Source: Penelope pileata (Eukaryota; Chordata; Aves; Galliformes; Cracidae). From it: a stretch of 64,000 nt of DNA. The position numbers and the translations under genes are program-made. The DNA is taken from NCBI GenBank assembly GCA_013396635.1, contig WBMW01003129.1:720743-784742 (forward strand), read 5' to 3'. The notes beneath the pieces are model-generated. The model did not search any database. It was not told where the DNA came from and saw only the letters and a list, made by a program, of their open reading frames with translations. Below are positions 48,081-60,700 of the stretch, one piece after another. The first letter of the stretch is position 1. Every line of letters begins with the position of its first letter.

Positions 48081-51000
48081 CTACAAACAAAAACAGTTAT
48101 GAGGGTACAGCCTTGGGAGAGGTAGCGTAGCATTTGATTTTTTGTGAACTCTTCTGAGGAAAAATACCTATTGGCCTGAAGCACTACACTTTTCCCCCTT
48201 ATCACACTCAGTATCAGTTTAATTCAGAGTTACTGACCTCTTATCTGTGATTGGTACCATCCTCTAGGCCAAGGAACTTCTTTAATTCAACATCAGAATA
48301 TTTTTTTGTTCTTGTTATTTCTACTCAATTTCCTCTCCCCAAAGAAAAGTCCTTAGAAGCCAAGGGGATCAGAAGGCTCAGGATTTCTTTTCACTAGCTT
48401 CTCTGTAGCAGGTGGGAAGGGAATTTAAGCTGCTGCTAAGCTCTGGCTGGTAGGACCTGAAATTACTATTCCATGATAGGCTGTCTGGCTTGGCCAGAAA
48501 GGCATGCAATCAACTCCTTTCTCAGCCTGTGACCAGGAAAGGCTTTTAGCACCACCACATCTACTTTAGGAAAGGGCAGAAAGGACCCTTTTTCCATCGA
48601 TAGAGGGTCCTACATCTGCCAGAGAGGGAGGTCTACTTCATCAGTAAGAACATCCCATGCTGGTAGAGGCGAGGAAAGAAAGTCATCTGCTGTTAAGCTG
48701 AAGCCCTACTGATCCACGCTTGTCAGAGCAGATTCAGAAGAGGGATGACTGAAGATATCTAATGGTTAAAAACGCATGACTGGTTGGTTATGCTGGGTGG
48801 AAAGAGCAAAGAATCAAGTTCCAGAGCACCCATGTTGTAAGATATTTTAAAGCAATAAGTTAGTGTTAGGAAGTTTACTAGTACAGTAGCACCCCAGTGT
48901 AGGTTCTGGCCTCAGGCACAAACCCCTACTACTGAAGAACTCCAGCACCTTTTTGAAAGGTGTGTATTTTGAAGTTGTATAGCACAGAGACACCACAAAG
49001 ACTCAAAACAAGATTAGAGACACTTAAGATCCAGATGTCCTCTTGGATTTAGAGAAGATGGCACATTGAAACTAAATTTAAGTGAAGGATGAAAGATGGG
49101 AGGGGTCTGTTTTGCTCCAGCTTTCTCCCTCACTTGATGCTCTGCTGGGAGCTAGGATCTCCATTCTCAAGATGCCCATTTTAATCAACAGTTTGCATAA
49201 CTTTGCCAGCTCAACTGTCTTCAGTAATATCTGTCAGTCAGCTGGGCTCTCTCCCCAAAACATCCATCTTCCGCTTACTTCAAAAGGACCACCTTTCTCA
49301 TAGTTGAGAGAAGAATTACAATTTTTATATCAATGGCAAGGGAGAAACATTTAAGGAAGTCTAAACATTCAATGCAGGAAAAAATGCCTTAAGACAAGAG
49401 GGATCTGTTTCACCACTTGGATCTTCTGCCTTCCCTATACTGTGAGCAAGGCCCAAGAAGGCTTTTGATGGGGCCTCACTGTTTCTTAAGCTACCAACAG
49501 ATTGAACTGCCCGGTGTACCATTTGCCCCAGTAGCTGGCAATGGGTCAGGCCAGGGAAAGTTTTCAATAATTATCAGTTTTCAAGGGAACATCCAGTTCT
49601 TAAGGAGTGTTTTGGTCATTCACTCAGCCCAGGTGGGGACAGCAAAAGGTTAGTAAGAGATTAGTGCTTCTGTACCTGCTTTAAAGCTCAGCTCATCTGC
49701 CTCCTGTCCTGTGTAATCATACAGTGCTCGTACCCGTACACCTGGTACCTTTATGTCCTCATCATGCCCGTTGGCATCCAGGCACTTCTTTGGAGTGTCC
49801 TCATCTGACCACTCCGAAATGTCTTCCTTCCCTCCACTGCATATGTGGAAGCAGACAGGAAACAAGACAGTTGTTAGCAGACTCATCTCTCACCCACCTC
49901 CTCCTGAATCACACACCACTCCAACCCCTCAGAGACTATTATGCTATAGAACAAAGCGCAAGAGACCTAATAGCCAAGTGAGGGTGAACAGGGAGATACG
50001 AGGAGACACTAGATTTGGTTGAAAGCATCACAGCATTAGAGTCTTGAGGGCTAGGAAAGTGACTCATTCTCACAGTATTTCCACACATGCACCCTCTTCA
50101 TGTCCTCATCCTACTCTAGCAGACCCTCTCATTCACAGAAGGCCAGTCCTGAATGGAGAGCCTAGCTGTGCCTGGAGCTATTCCAGCCAAGAACATGACA
50201 GATAGGGAAAAGCTGTGTCTCCCATATCAAACAGATGTGGCTGGAATGCCATTTTCAAAGTCAGAAGCAAGAGCAAAGGGGAAGAGCAGCAGAGAACAGG
50301 CACTTGGAAGCCAGAAACCCCTGAAGAAGCTGTATTCCATACTAACTTCACAAATGTGGGTGCCCTCAGGCTGTCATAGAAGAGGCTGTTCTGCTCCTCT
50401 TGATAGGAAGACCTGTAGATGGGCAAATAGGGGCCCTGAATCCAGTAATGGCCTTGAGACATCTCTATATTCCCATTCTTTTCTGCCCAGTTCACTTGTG
50501 CTAGAGTTCCCCTTTTAAATCAGGATGCTATGACACTGTAGGCTATCAGTATCTTCAGCCTCTCCCTATCTTTCTGCTTGCTTCCTGGCAAGGGAAAGAC
50601 GCTACAGTCCAGACTTGTGAGACAGTACTCAGCATGATGTTAGGAAAAAGTCTGCATTTAAAAAATGGTACAGGTAACTCAAGGCTGACAATTCCCAACT
50701 CTTCATCCTGCCTGGGAAAAACAGGAATTGGGGAAACACCTGCAGAATCTTGCAGACCATTAGTCTGAACAAAGCCAGACCCCATTACTAGAAGGGCCTT
50801 AAGGCAGGCACTTAGACAGTACATACTGGACTAAAGAGCTCCCCTAGACCTCCTTTTCTACCTTGTCTTGGGCAAGGCCATAGGGCAAGAAATAGAAGAC
50901 AAGAAGTTAAGAGATCACTCCTATTAATGCAGCTCATTCATGACCCTGGGCAGGACTGTACTTTTCCTAACATGGCATATCCCAGACTTAAGCCCTTACC

Positions 51001-54000
51001 CTTGCCTTGTCTGCAGAGGGGTCTGTGAAACAACACCATCCCGTGTAGGCAAAATGCTGGTCAGCGTGACATCATCGGCCATCTTACCACTCTTTTCCTT
51101 CTTGGTGATTGGCCGCTGTGTTTCGAGGGACCATTCCTATTCAGAGAAAAGCAATAATACCATCAAGCCATTAAGATAAAGCTCTGGGCATCTTTTCTAA
51201 TCAATACAGAAGAAAGAGTAAAGAACGCCAGGCCATGCTTCAGTTGTAGCTGATCAGTCAATCAGCCAAATAGCCTCGCAGACATAGCAGGCTCACTCCT
51301 TCTGAATTCCAAGGTGCAACAAGAGGGCCTGTGGGATAAGTTAAAATAGGAGCTTATTCCAAGGCCCTGAGCACCATCTCCTGCTCCTTGTCTTGCAGCT
51401 GGGTGGCTGGAGTCATTGCAAGTTTAGCAGGGTTGTATACATCCCTCAAGTCAAAGGCAGACTGCAGTAAAACAAAAGTTTCTGAAGAGCCTGATATTCT
51501 GAGCCTGCTGAACAAGGAGTCTCACTTCAAGACCAGAGGCACTAGCATGGGTTAGCCTGAAGGGACCAAATGCCAGCTCTCAGACACACGTGAAGGGGAA
51601 GGAAAGAGACCTGCATGATGCATGTCTTCCCAGCACATGACTAGCAATCCACCAATTTCAGGAAAACAGATAGTAGGAAATGGTAATAACACACTGTAGA
51701 ATGCTATGTCACCTCAAACTGAGGCCAATTCATCGCCATGCCCGGCCCATGAGTGTTGCGCCACCACTTCAGGTCTTCCTGGTTGTCCGCAGCCATGATG
51801 ACTTGATAGAGATCTCGATACAATGCTTGAAAACTATGACCAAGAACAGACAGAGGCATCAGTAACCAAGTCCCTCAGTAGTTCCCCAAAAACCAAGTAG
51901 GAAAGAAGAGCTTAACTTGATGCACAGCTACATAGCATATTAAATCCTACAGAATTAAGGTTGCTAGAGAATAGCTGTTCACCTCTAGGGAAACAGAGCC
52001 AGCTTTACAGAAGAGCATGGCAAGCAGGACAGGCTGTTTGGTGTGGCAGTAGCTAGTATCTGCCAGTTCTCAGCACAGCTCATCAAATGAGCGTTTAAAG
52101 AGCCTGGCACATTCTTGCATACATAAGGAAGCAGCTCATTTATTGCCTCCACCTGGCCTCCTATACATTGAGAGAGTCTGGCTCTACCAACCCCCACTGT
52201 ATAACTCCTATCTAATGGCAGCTCATGAGCTCATGGTTATCTTCACCTCACAAGATCTCTCTACTCTTGGCAGAATGGGTGTACTCACTCAGGTACTGGA
52301 AGGTGATAGAACTGCATTCTTCAGACTGGGGTTACATGTAGCAAACATGGAGGCACTTCACAGAATAGAAACACCCACAAGACATTACTAGAAGGGTTTA
52401 GAGAGAGAAAGAATCCTCTCTGGGGAAGATGTACTGGAGTGCCTGAAGTGACCAAATGCTAGTTCTCAGACATTAGGACGGAGAATGAGTGAGACCTGCC
52501 TGATGCAACTCCCTTTCACAGACACCAGAATTAGCACCCCTTGCCAGTGCCAAGGGCACCCCAAGCTAGAAGACCTCCCTCATGTGTCAGGGCTGGTACC
52601 TTTCACTGGTAGAGAGGTTGAGATGCTGGTGCAGATTCAGGAACATCTCCTTAAAGAAGCACAATCGCTTGCGCTCTGCTTCCTGACAGCCCTCAAACAC
52701 TTGCTCCATGTCCTCCATGTAGCGAGGATTGTAGCGGTTCAGTTCTTCTAGCATCTTCTCATATTGATCCTTGCACTGTATCAACCCAGGAGGAGAGCAG
52801 TGGTGATAAGTATTGCCTTGATGCCAAACCCGTGACCCTCCCCCTGCTCTGGCTCAGAACTGAAGAGCTTTTTCCCAGCACTGCTGAGCACACACAGCAC
52901 AGAAAATAGAAGAAATCCCACAGCTGGTATCCAAGTCATTGCTTGCCTACTACTCTTGGAATTCCTCTTTCCTTACCGCCCTCTTCCACAGATGATCTTC
53001 CACACTTTTACCAGTGGGTGCTGCACCAAATCCTCTACTTTTTTAGTGTATTTAAAAATGAGATCTTACCCAATAGCAAAGATACAGACCTCTCACTCAG
53101 TTGCTGAAATCTCAGTGTAACTCACTAAAGTCTCAAAACAATGGGATCTCACCTCCTGGCAGCCTTCAGCAGGACAGCTTCACTAAGTGATAATACAACC
53201 AGTGCTTTTTCCTTGAGAGAATTATTCTTGTGAAGAACTCTTTCTTCCATTCAACACACACTCACCTTCTCAGCCTCCTGAGTACACTTCTCTACACGCT
53301 CCTGCAACTTGCGCAGCTGCTCCTGTGAGACAGAGGAGTCTGCCTTGGCATGGTTCTCCCTTGTGTGGGCTGTTTTCTCCTCCTTCCGGGCTGCATGATA
53401 GTTTTTCTTAGAAGTCTCCACCTGTAGGAGTGACATGGACAAAGTCATGATTCTGACCACAGAGATCCCCCCATTCTTCAGAGAGAACGCAGTGTTTCGC
53501 TTCAGTCCGCAGCAATTGTTTCAGGACAGCCCAAAAGAAATGCCAATTTGGTATTTAGCCAACCATTCTCTAAAGGGAACAGGTATCTCCAGATCTATTT
53601 TAGTGCTAACCTGCCATGCAAGAACACCAAACCTGTTACTAAAGTTTTCTCAGAAAGAAAGGAAGCTTCAAGACCAACAAGACATCCTGCCCCCAGCATT
53701 CTCTGCTATGCAGCTTGCCTAGTGGCACTCACAGTCAGGCCTGTGCCACCCTCACCCCTCCTTCTCTGTTCACACTTCGCTCACATCTTTCATCTTCTTC
53801 ACCCAGGGCTTCTGGGCCTTGCGGAACCCATCCTCTGCCTCCTTTGTCTCCTTGAAGCCCCCGATTATCTGCTTGTGGTAGGCCTCCTTCTGCCAGGCCT
53901 TGATCTTATCTGAATCTTCGCCAGCCAGGTGGTTCCGGACAACTAAGTGAATTTCACTTAGTTTGTCTGCTGCCGTCAGGAAGGCATGCCAGGCCTTCTC

Positions 54001-54911
54001 CAGGGTACCATACTGTGGACCTGCAGGAACAAGCATCAGAGGGGCTCTCATATCTCCTGTCTATAGACAAAAGGAACAAAAAAAAAAAAGAAATCCACAT
54101 TCTTTTTCTCTTACATGCATCAACCTCTTTAGGGTCACTTCCATAACTCTGCATCATGTTAGTACTTCTTAAACGTGAATCAAAGGACAGGGTACAAAAA
54201 CACACAAGATAATACTCAAGAACTTTGCATCCCTTCCTGGAGAAGGGAAGCCTGTCCCACAAAGAAACAGCCTCATCTCAGTATGATGGACCACTCCAGG
54301 AACGAGTGCAATTACTTCATCCTATTCCCAGCCCAACCTGCCAGATTTACCTTTCTCCACATTGGTCCTCCACTTCCGGGACCACTCTGTTAGCTGCTGG
54401 GCATAGTTCTTCTCTATCTTAGCTCGCTCCTGGAAGCAGGTGATCAAGTCATTGCAGAGCCGGTAGCCATCATCCACTCGCTTCACGGTCCGTCTGTAGT
54501 TTCCAGCCTGAAGCGTCACAAAACATTTATACTCTACTGATGTTCATATTACTTTAGAACAGGCAGCAGCAGGTTGAACATTTCAGGAGGGTTGGTGCTC
54601 CCTCTCAACGCAACCAGCAGCTGGGCTCAGACCCGCCTCTGGTGCTCTGATCTGTCAGGCAGAGCAGTGGAGGGAGTAAGCAGAGATGCTCTGCTTGCCT
54701 CTCTCACAGCTCAGATCAGTGTCACTCAACAGGAGCCTCCCCACAGTTCCTCCCTTCCACTCCCCAAGAGCAACCCATGAAGTTAAACCCTTGATTCCAT
54801 GGGTAGAAGGCAAAAAGACATTCCTACCTCACTCACACCCCAGTTATCCTTCCTTACCTCCCAGAAACTGCCCCCAGGAGCTTCCCCACCAGCATCATCT
54901 TCTGATGACAT
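47965..54911 (-). CDS. PACSIN3: PACSIN3 (syndapin-3), complete coding region in nine exons
   Basis: This is an F-BAR and SH3 adaptor that bends membranes and links dynamin and N-WASP to endocytosis; it is mainly in muscle and other peripheral tissues. Nine exons total 1314 nt (437 residues plus stop; human 424), with matching phase throughout. Residues 1-18 read MSSEDDAGGEAPGGSFWE, like the human start. The F-BAR domain spans about 15-290, with FQERAKIEKNYAQQLTEW, QYGTLEKAWHAF and SQEQLRKLQERVEKC. GPGMAMNWPQFEEWS follows. An acidic linker contains SEWSDEDTPKK. The SH3 domain (about 379-437) has ALYDY, EADELSF, DEQGWC and GLYPANYVE. No NPF motif is present, which separates it from PACSIN1 and PACSIN2. 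The start is the first ATG in its exon, and the exon extends 47 nt upstream to a splice acceptor, so at least one non-coding exon precedes it. Confidence 0.96.
49676..49836 (-). CDS. PACSIN3: PACSIN3 exon, linker and start of SH3
   Basis: The acceptor is cacatatgcag and the donor gtacag. It reads GGKEDISEWSDEDTPKKCLD, then ANGHDEDIKVPGVRVRALYD and YTGQEADELSFKA. The NGHDEDIKVP insert is longer than in the human protein and explains part of the extra length. It is 161 nt. Confidence 0.95.
51000..51136 (-). CDS. PACSIN3: PACSIN3 exon after the F-BAR domain
   Basis: The acceptor is ttttctctgaatag and the donor gtaagg. It reads EWSLETQRPITKKEKSGKMA then DDVTLTSILPTRDGVVSQTP. The length is 137 nt. 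Confidence 0.95.
51713..51833 (-). CDS. PACSIN3: PACSIN3 exon, end of F-BAR
   Basis: The acceptor is gtcatag, with a poor pyrimidine tract, and the donor gtgaca, weaker than its neighbours. It reads FQALYRDLYQVIMAADNQED then LKWWRNTHGPGMAMNWPQFE. The length is 121 nt. Confidence 0.95.
52600..52775 (-). CDS. PACSIN3: PACSIN3 exon, F-BAR helices
   Basis: The acceptor is ggttgatacag and the donor gtacca. It reads CKDQYEKMLEELNRYNPRYM then EDMEQVFEGCQEAERKRLCF and FKEMFLNLHQHLNLS. The length is 176 nt. Confidence 0.96.
53266..53421 (-). CDS. PACSIN3: PACSIN3 exon, F-BAR helices
   Basis: The acceptor is cactcctacag and the donor gtgagt. It reads VETSKKNYHAARKEEKTAHT then RENHAKADSSVSQEQLRKLQ. 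The length is exactly 52 codons. Confidence 0.96.
53785..54020 (-). CDS. PACSIN3: PACSIN3 exon, F-BAR core and tip
   Basis: The acceptor is cttgttcctgcag and the donor gtgagc. It reads PQYGTLEKAWHAFLTAADKL then SEIHLVVRNHLAGEDSDKIK and FRKAQKPWVKKMKD. The KPW part corresponds to the family's wedge-loop region. The length is 236 nt. Confidence 0.96.
54351..54507 (-). CDS. PACSIN3: PACSIN3 exon, F-BAR first helices
   Basis: The acceptor is tgacgcttcag and the donor gtaaat. It reads AGNYRRTVKRVDDGYRLCND then LITCFQERAKIEKNYAQQLT. The length is 157 nt. Confidence 0.96.
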
Positions 54912-54958
54912 CACCCTCGATTTCTTGCAGCAGGGAATTTTTGCAGATTTTAGTTAAG
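54858..54958 (-). CDS. PACSIN3: PACSIN3 start exon (ATG at 54909-54911; 47 nt of 5' UTR)
   Basis: The exon follows the acceptor tttctctctcctcag at 54958/54959 and ends before gtaagg. The coding part is 54858-54911, encoding 18 residues from MSSEDDAGGEAPGG, which matches the length and composition of the human N-terminus (MAPEEDAGGEALGG). It is non-coding from 54912 to 54958. Confidence 0.93.
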
Positions 54959-57399
54959 CTGAGGAGAGAGAAAAAAAGGAATTTCTAACAAAGCACTGGC
55001 AGGGCCTTTGCAGAGGCCACTGTTCTCCAATACTTAGAGCTGGAGGAATCCCACTTAGTGCTCTGCAGGCAAGCACTGCCATCACCACACCTCCAGCAGC
55101 AGATGGCTCTATCTGGCAGATATGCCCAGGGCTGAACCTGCCACCTCTCCCCCTGCAGAGGAATGGCCCCCTTAGCAGGCCTGGAGCACATCTGGATAGT
55201 CTTCTGCAACATCCTTTCTTGCCAAACCTCAGCAGTACAGATCCTGGAGATGCTGGTGAATCCAACAGTTTTCAGCAGCACCAGTCACCTCTATAGAGAT
55301 TCCTAAAGCTCTCAGAAGGGTGGCAAAGGCCACAGAAACTGAAGTAGCTAGAGCTATTTGAAAGCTGTCCGTCACTGGAGGTGACTCCAGCTTCCCAGTG
55401 TGAGTCAGGATTACAACAACTGACTGGAGAAGACGAGGCTGGGCAGTCAGCAGGCAGGCATGTCATAGATGGGGAGGAGCCCTACAAACTGCCCACCAGC
55501 TGAGCTGGGCTCAAGCAGAACTACAGAAATATGCTGAGGCATGCCCAGCCACATGGCACTGCAGTGTGCCACAGCGTACCCACCACACCACTTCCCTAGA
55601 AGCATCTCTGTAGAGCTGGTGCAGTCCATCACTGTATTAGGGTCAGAATCTACGGGAGGAGGTAAAAGGTGTTTCTCATTCTCTCTTTTGCCCACTGCCC
55701 TGTACTAGCCTGTCCTGCCATTCTACTCCTGACAGGGTGCCACACTGAGTTCCTTGGGAAGTGGTTCTGGGATGCTCTCATGCAATAATGAGGAGTAACT
55801 GAAAGAGACCCAAGCCTTGTCACTCACACATAAACGCGCTCCATTCTAGGCGAGCCTGGGTTAATGCAGCATAGATGTCCTTTACTGCCGCTTCTCCTCT
55901 TGCACATTCCGAGTTATAAAAAGCTTCCCTCACACCCTAGAGAGGTATCTGCTCATTCTGCCAGCCCACAGAGTACACAGCAGAGATGAAGAAGATCACG
56001 TCAAGAGTCCACCTCTCCCACCCTCCTGCAAATCCTTTTCAGTATGTCTGCTATAGCATGAGCCACATCATGAAGTGCCCCAACACAGACTGCAGGCATT
56101 TCTTCCACTTCTTCTGGTAACAGTTCAGCTCTGTTTGCCCAAACTCACCCCACTGCCTATCAGAAGTACATTACTGCTGTTCCTCCGGGTTTCTCAAGGC
56201 TGAAGGCGATGAATGCCACTAACAGAAGCAAGTTGTTAAGTGATACGTGATGCTCAGGTGCATGAACTTTGAGAATTCAAGAACATCTCCACCCATGCCA
56301 CCAGCTGTTCCTGTCCTCCCTCCCCATCATTCCTCAGAGGGCTGCAAAACTATCTTGTGTGCCTCCAGGGCACACAACTCATGTTTGTCCCCAGTAACTA
56401 CATACCTGAAAACAAGATGACAGGGGAGCAGTGGGAAGCTGGCCACGTCCTGAGCTCTTCGAATTCCTCAAAACAGACTGGAGGAGAAAGAGATGGGCAC
56501 AGTTAGACACTGCTGCTTCGTTGTGGGGATGCTGCCTGCTCTGACACATCACAGTTCCCAAGTAAGGGTGTCCCCCTTCTGCCAGCTTCTAGGAGGGGCA
56601 CCCTCTGATATAGCAGCTGCAACCACTGTGCCTCCTAAGATGCCACGTTCCAACACGTAGGAGAGATGCCAAATCCTTGTGTCACAAGATCTGCCCCAGA
56701 GAAAGTTAAAATAGAAACACTGGGGCGGCATGACAGCACTGTGCGGGAAAGGTAGCATCACAACAGCTGAGCAAAGGGAACAGCCCAAAGCCAGAAAGGC
56801 CAAAAATAAGCACGCTCCCCAGGCACAGTATGTGGGGCCTGATCCCCCCTCACTGTGCACTGTCTAGTTTAGGAAGCCCCACTGCATGCACTGCACATTT
56901 AAACTTCAGGAGATAAAGGGAAGGACAGATATACACCTTATTCAGATCCTTTTTACTAAAGGTGAGGAGAATTTATATGAAACAAAGGACTTGGTAACTT
57001 TACATTTAAAAACAAGCTTACTTTCTCCTCATGAAGAAGGATCAATGAGATCACCCTTCCCTCCCACTCCCCCCATGCCCACTTTATCAGGAAGCAGTGA
57101 ATCACAAACATGCCTTCCATCTCTGGTTTCCAATTCAGGCTGACTACACAGTCCTAGAATTCAGGGGTAAATGTGGAAAACCCGGTTGTGTCAGTACGCT
57201 TGTTTGTTTGAGGGACAGTCAGTAAGAATGGAGGAACCCAAATAATTATTTCTGCAATTTCAATTTGGAAATCAAAATAAGGAATTAAATGAAATTTCTT
57301 ACACAGTTTTCACATTAAATGTGAGCCATGCCTCCTTATTTTAATCAGAGCAACAAACCCAAATAATTGGCTTGACTATCACTGTGATTAACAGGCCCT

Positions 57400-57720
57400 G
57401 AAGCATAATGGGAGCTGCACTGGATCAGACTGAGGGTCCTTGTTGCTCCATATCCCTCCTAGACAGTGGCCAAAAGCAGGTATTTTCCCTTGCTCTGAGA
57501 ACAGAGCAAGCATACATGATGCCTCCCTGCATACTTTCCAAGCCTCTAACCATTTGTTGACAGGAGCTTCCTGAGCTGGATGTGGCACCTATGAATTTAG
57601 AAACACTCGGTGGATTTCTCTTCCATTAACTTCTCCCATCTCATGTGATTTTCCAGCATCAGCAATATCATGTGGCAGAGTATCCCACAGCTTAAGGCTC
57701 TACTTGGAACCACCACCACA
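57400..57720 (-). repeat. Ancient amniote CR1/L3-like fragment
   Basis: Ordered blocks 'ctggatcagactgagggtcc', 'tagacagtggccaaaagcag', 'ttgacaggagcttcctga' and 'gtggcagagtatcccacagc' follow the layout of a repeat common in turtles and crocodilians (gatcagaccaatggtcc, gacagtggccagtacc, ggcaaggagttccacagg). It is highly diverged. The family name is an inference from memory. Confidence 0.55.
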
Positions 57721-60700
57721 GTAGCTAGGTAGCGGAATAAAAGTAGTAGTATAGTATTTCTGCAGGTTAATCTCCATGACCCAAACGGCACTCAGAATAC
57801 ACATTCAAATAAATGTTTGTGTAGACTTTACAGAAGTCCAGAAAAATCTGTCCTGGAGGAAGCAAAAAGGTCAAAGAACAAGGAGGACCCTTTTCTGCCA
57901 GGCTTTTTCTGGACTTTACATAGTCCATGAGCCCATGTCAGTCAGCAGATCAAATTGGATCTGCATGCAGACATAGGGAAGGCACTTAGTAGTGCATACA
58001 GGGGCTGAAGAACAGCTGCTGCTGTCACCCTCAGCCCCAGAGCAGCAAATAGATTACCACTCCACCCCCTTGTGCCTAGTTATTCCCGAAACATCATATG
58101 CACTGTGAGCTGCCAAGAGCTTGAAACCAGGAAAATTGGAGTCTGCCAGGAAAAGCAAATAGAGGAGCATTACACATGCCAAACCATGAAGCTTGCTTTA
58201 TAGCAAGGTAGGGAGATGACAGTGCTAGCCTGTGGACAGCCTGCTGTAGCAGAAGCCACCATGTAATTCAGGAAGGCTGGCAGAGCCTGCCCAGGATGAG
58301 CAATATAGCTGGAGTTAGTGTGGATCAACACCAAGACTCCTTCTGATGGCACTGCCACCTTTGTTGTTAGCCTCCTCCCAGCAAGTCTGCAGAACAAAGG
58401 CATCTTTATCCTTCTCCTCCTGCTTTCCTTGTTCAGTTCTCAGCTGAGAGCGTGAGATCTCACTGCACTGGTACTCCACCCCTTCCCCGAAAATCTTTCA
58501 TTTATGACCAGTGTAGTAAGTTATCCAGAAGTGGCTCTTGGTCTTCAGCTGCAGAAGGGCAGAGTGGATCATGACTGATTCACTGGTGCTGAGCTACACT
58601 GAGGGAAATGCCACTTGTCATGGCAGAGCTGTTTCTACCTTTAACCATGCTGATCTCACCCTGCTCCAGTCAGTCACGCATCCCAGACCATAATCCCCCA
58701 CCCTCAGACCAGGGTGTCAGGCTAAAATCTTTGCTTTTAAATGCAAGCAGCAGCTGGAAACTCGCTACTATGTGCACCTTTGTTTCATGTTTACTCAACA
58801 TTAGTACAACAGGGTACTGTTCCACAATTAAAGCTCCTAAACTGGATAGTAATAATCACTTCTCAACTTCAGAAACTTCTCCCTAAGGCAGGTAAGCCAC
58901 AAAAATCTTCTCCCTTCTAAACCACACTCCGGTATTTCCAGGCTGCAGATGCCCAAGGCATCACTTCTGTGCATTGCTGGACCGCCTCCTGAGACTCCCT
59001 GTAAGCAGTTATTCTCACAAGTTTGCCAAGAACCAGCCTCCGGGCTCTACAAATGCTCAGAGGGCTGGTGCATACAGCCCTGCAGGAACTCATCCACAGA
59101 AACAGGCTGTTCACTTGCCAGGCAAGGCCTTCTGCCCAACTTCTTCCTGTTCCCTGAGTACAGTGGCAAACACTGGATTCAGGCAGAGATGGGAACAAGC
59201 TGAATTACATTTACCTAGTGACCAGGGCTTTGGTGGAGAGACATTTGTGTTATGGACCAATTTCTATACTAGCGTTAAAGCCAGGCTAAGCAACAATCTT
59301 AATTAGGAATGGGCTGCTACTAACATATTTCCACCTCAAGACAACAATACCACCACAAAGCAGCAGCAGCTGATCTGTTTGATTCCCAAGGAATCACCTT
59401 TCCTGTGCAGCAGACAAGTGGTAAAGGTTTTGTTTTCACTCCAGGCATCTCTAGCACAGGTTGCAGATAAACTTTTCAATCTTGACAATCCAGATACACA
59501 GGAGGACAAACGCCACCATCTCCTTTACAGGACAGCAGACATGAAAACCCTTCATTTTCTCTTGTTTTTGGAAAGAAACAAGGCTGAAGGCAGCAGGGAC
59601 TGCATGACTCCATCAGTGCAATGAACTGGATTGTTACTGGTACAGCAGTGCTAGGAAGGTCCCCGAGGGAAAGAATGAAGTAGGGCATGGGAAGGTGTTT
59701 CCTTTCCAGCCTCCTCATCTCTGCAGGTGGGCATCCAGTAGCTCTGACCCAGTGACTGTAAGGATGCCCATTAAGGTGCTCTCCACTGCTATTACACAGG
59801 AACACTGATATTTACAAGTATTTTCAGTTCCTATCTACAGCTGGAGAGTACCAAGTAACATCAAGTTCCTCCAAGAAGCCTATGCACCCAAAATGGCTTC
59901 AACTCAGCAAAACATCCCTTACAGATACCTGTCCTATTGCTGTGGTCACACCCTTGGTAGAGTCACCTGACTGGGAAAGGGACTACAAACCAGTGTTTCC
60001 CAGCCACTCCCTCGGGACTGACTCCTGCCAGGGCAGCCTAATGCAGTTTCGAGAAAGGCTGCAGTTGATCTCTCCAACCAGGGAGAGGTCAGGGAGCCAT
60101 CAGGCAGAACACTAACTGCACACAAAGGTCACTTCAGCTGTGCGCAAGCCTGTAACAGAAGCTTGTCTCCAAGACAATGATTCTCTAGAGATCGAGTGGC
60201 TGTCCACTAGCCAATTTCTCCATGGCTGTACTCAAGTATTAAAATACAGACAAGATCCTCCTCCACTTAAAGGAGGACTCCTTCAAGTCTACATGATGCT
60301 CTCATTTCAGATCACAGCTTCTTTATTTGCCTAGATTTGGAGGAGACCAAGCTAATATCTTGCAGACAGTTATTCCACTGTGCCTTTCCCCATTTTTATT
60401 TCTTAAACATTCAGACAAGACGAAATACTCTCCATATTTATTAGCTATTCCCTGTCCAGTTCTCAGAGGCCAAGGCTACAGAACAGGCTTCTGCCAACAC
60501 ATCCTTGCTGATCTAAGGGTTAAGATTCCTAACCAGTAGAGCTATACCAGTCAGGAACCGTTTCACCAAGAAAAATTTTGCTTTCCGTTCCTGTAGGATG
60601 TAGGAAATCTCCAGTATTACAGGAACACTGATCTGTCCTGGTTAACACAATAATGAGACAAGGCTAATAAAGGAGTGTGTTGGGCTGTCCAGGTCCATGT

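Noticed and set aside
50340..50400. Possible alternative PACSIN3 exon (SSYQEEQNSLFYDSL) after a catctacag acceptor
   Set aside because: It resembles the position of the PACSIN2 linker, but no donor gives a length that keeps the frame into the next exon, and no NPF motif is present.
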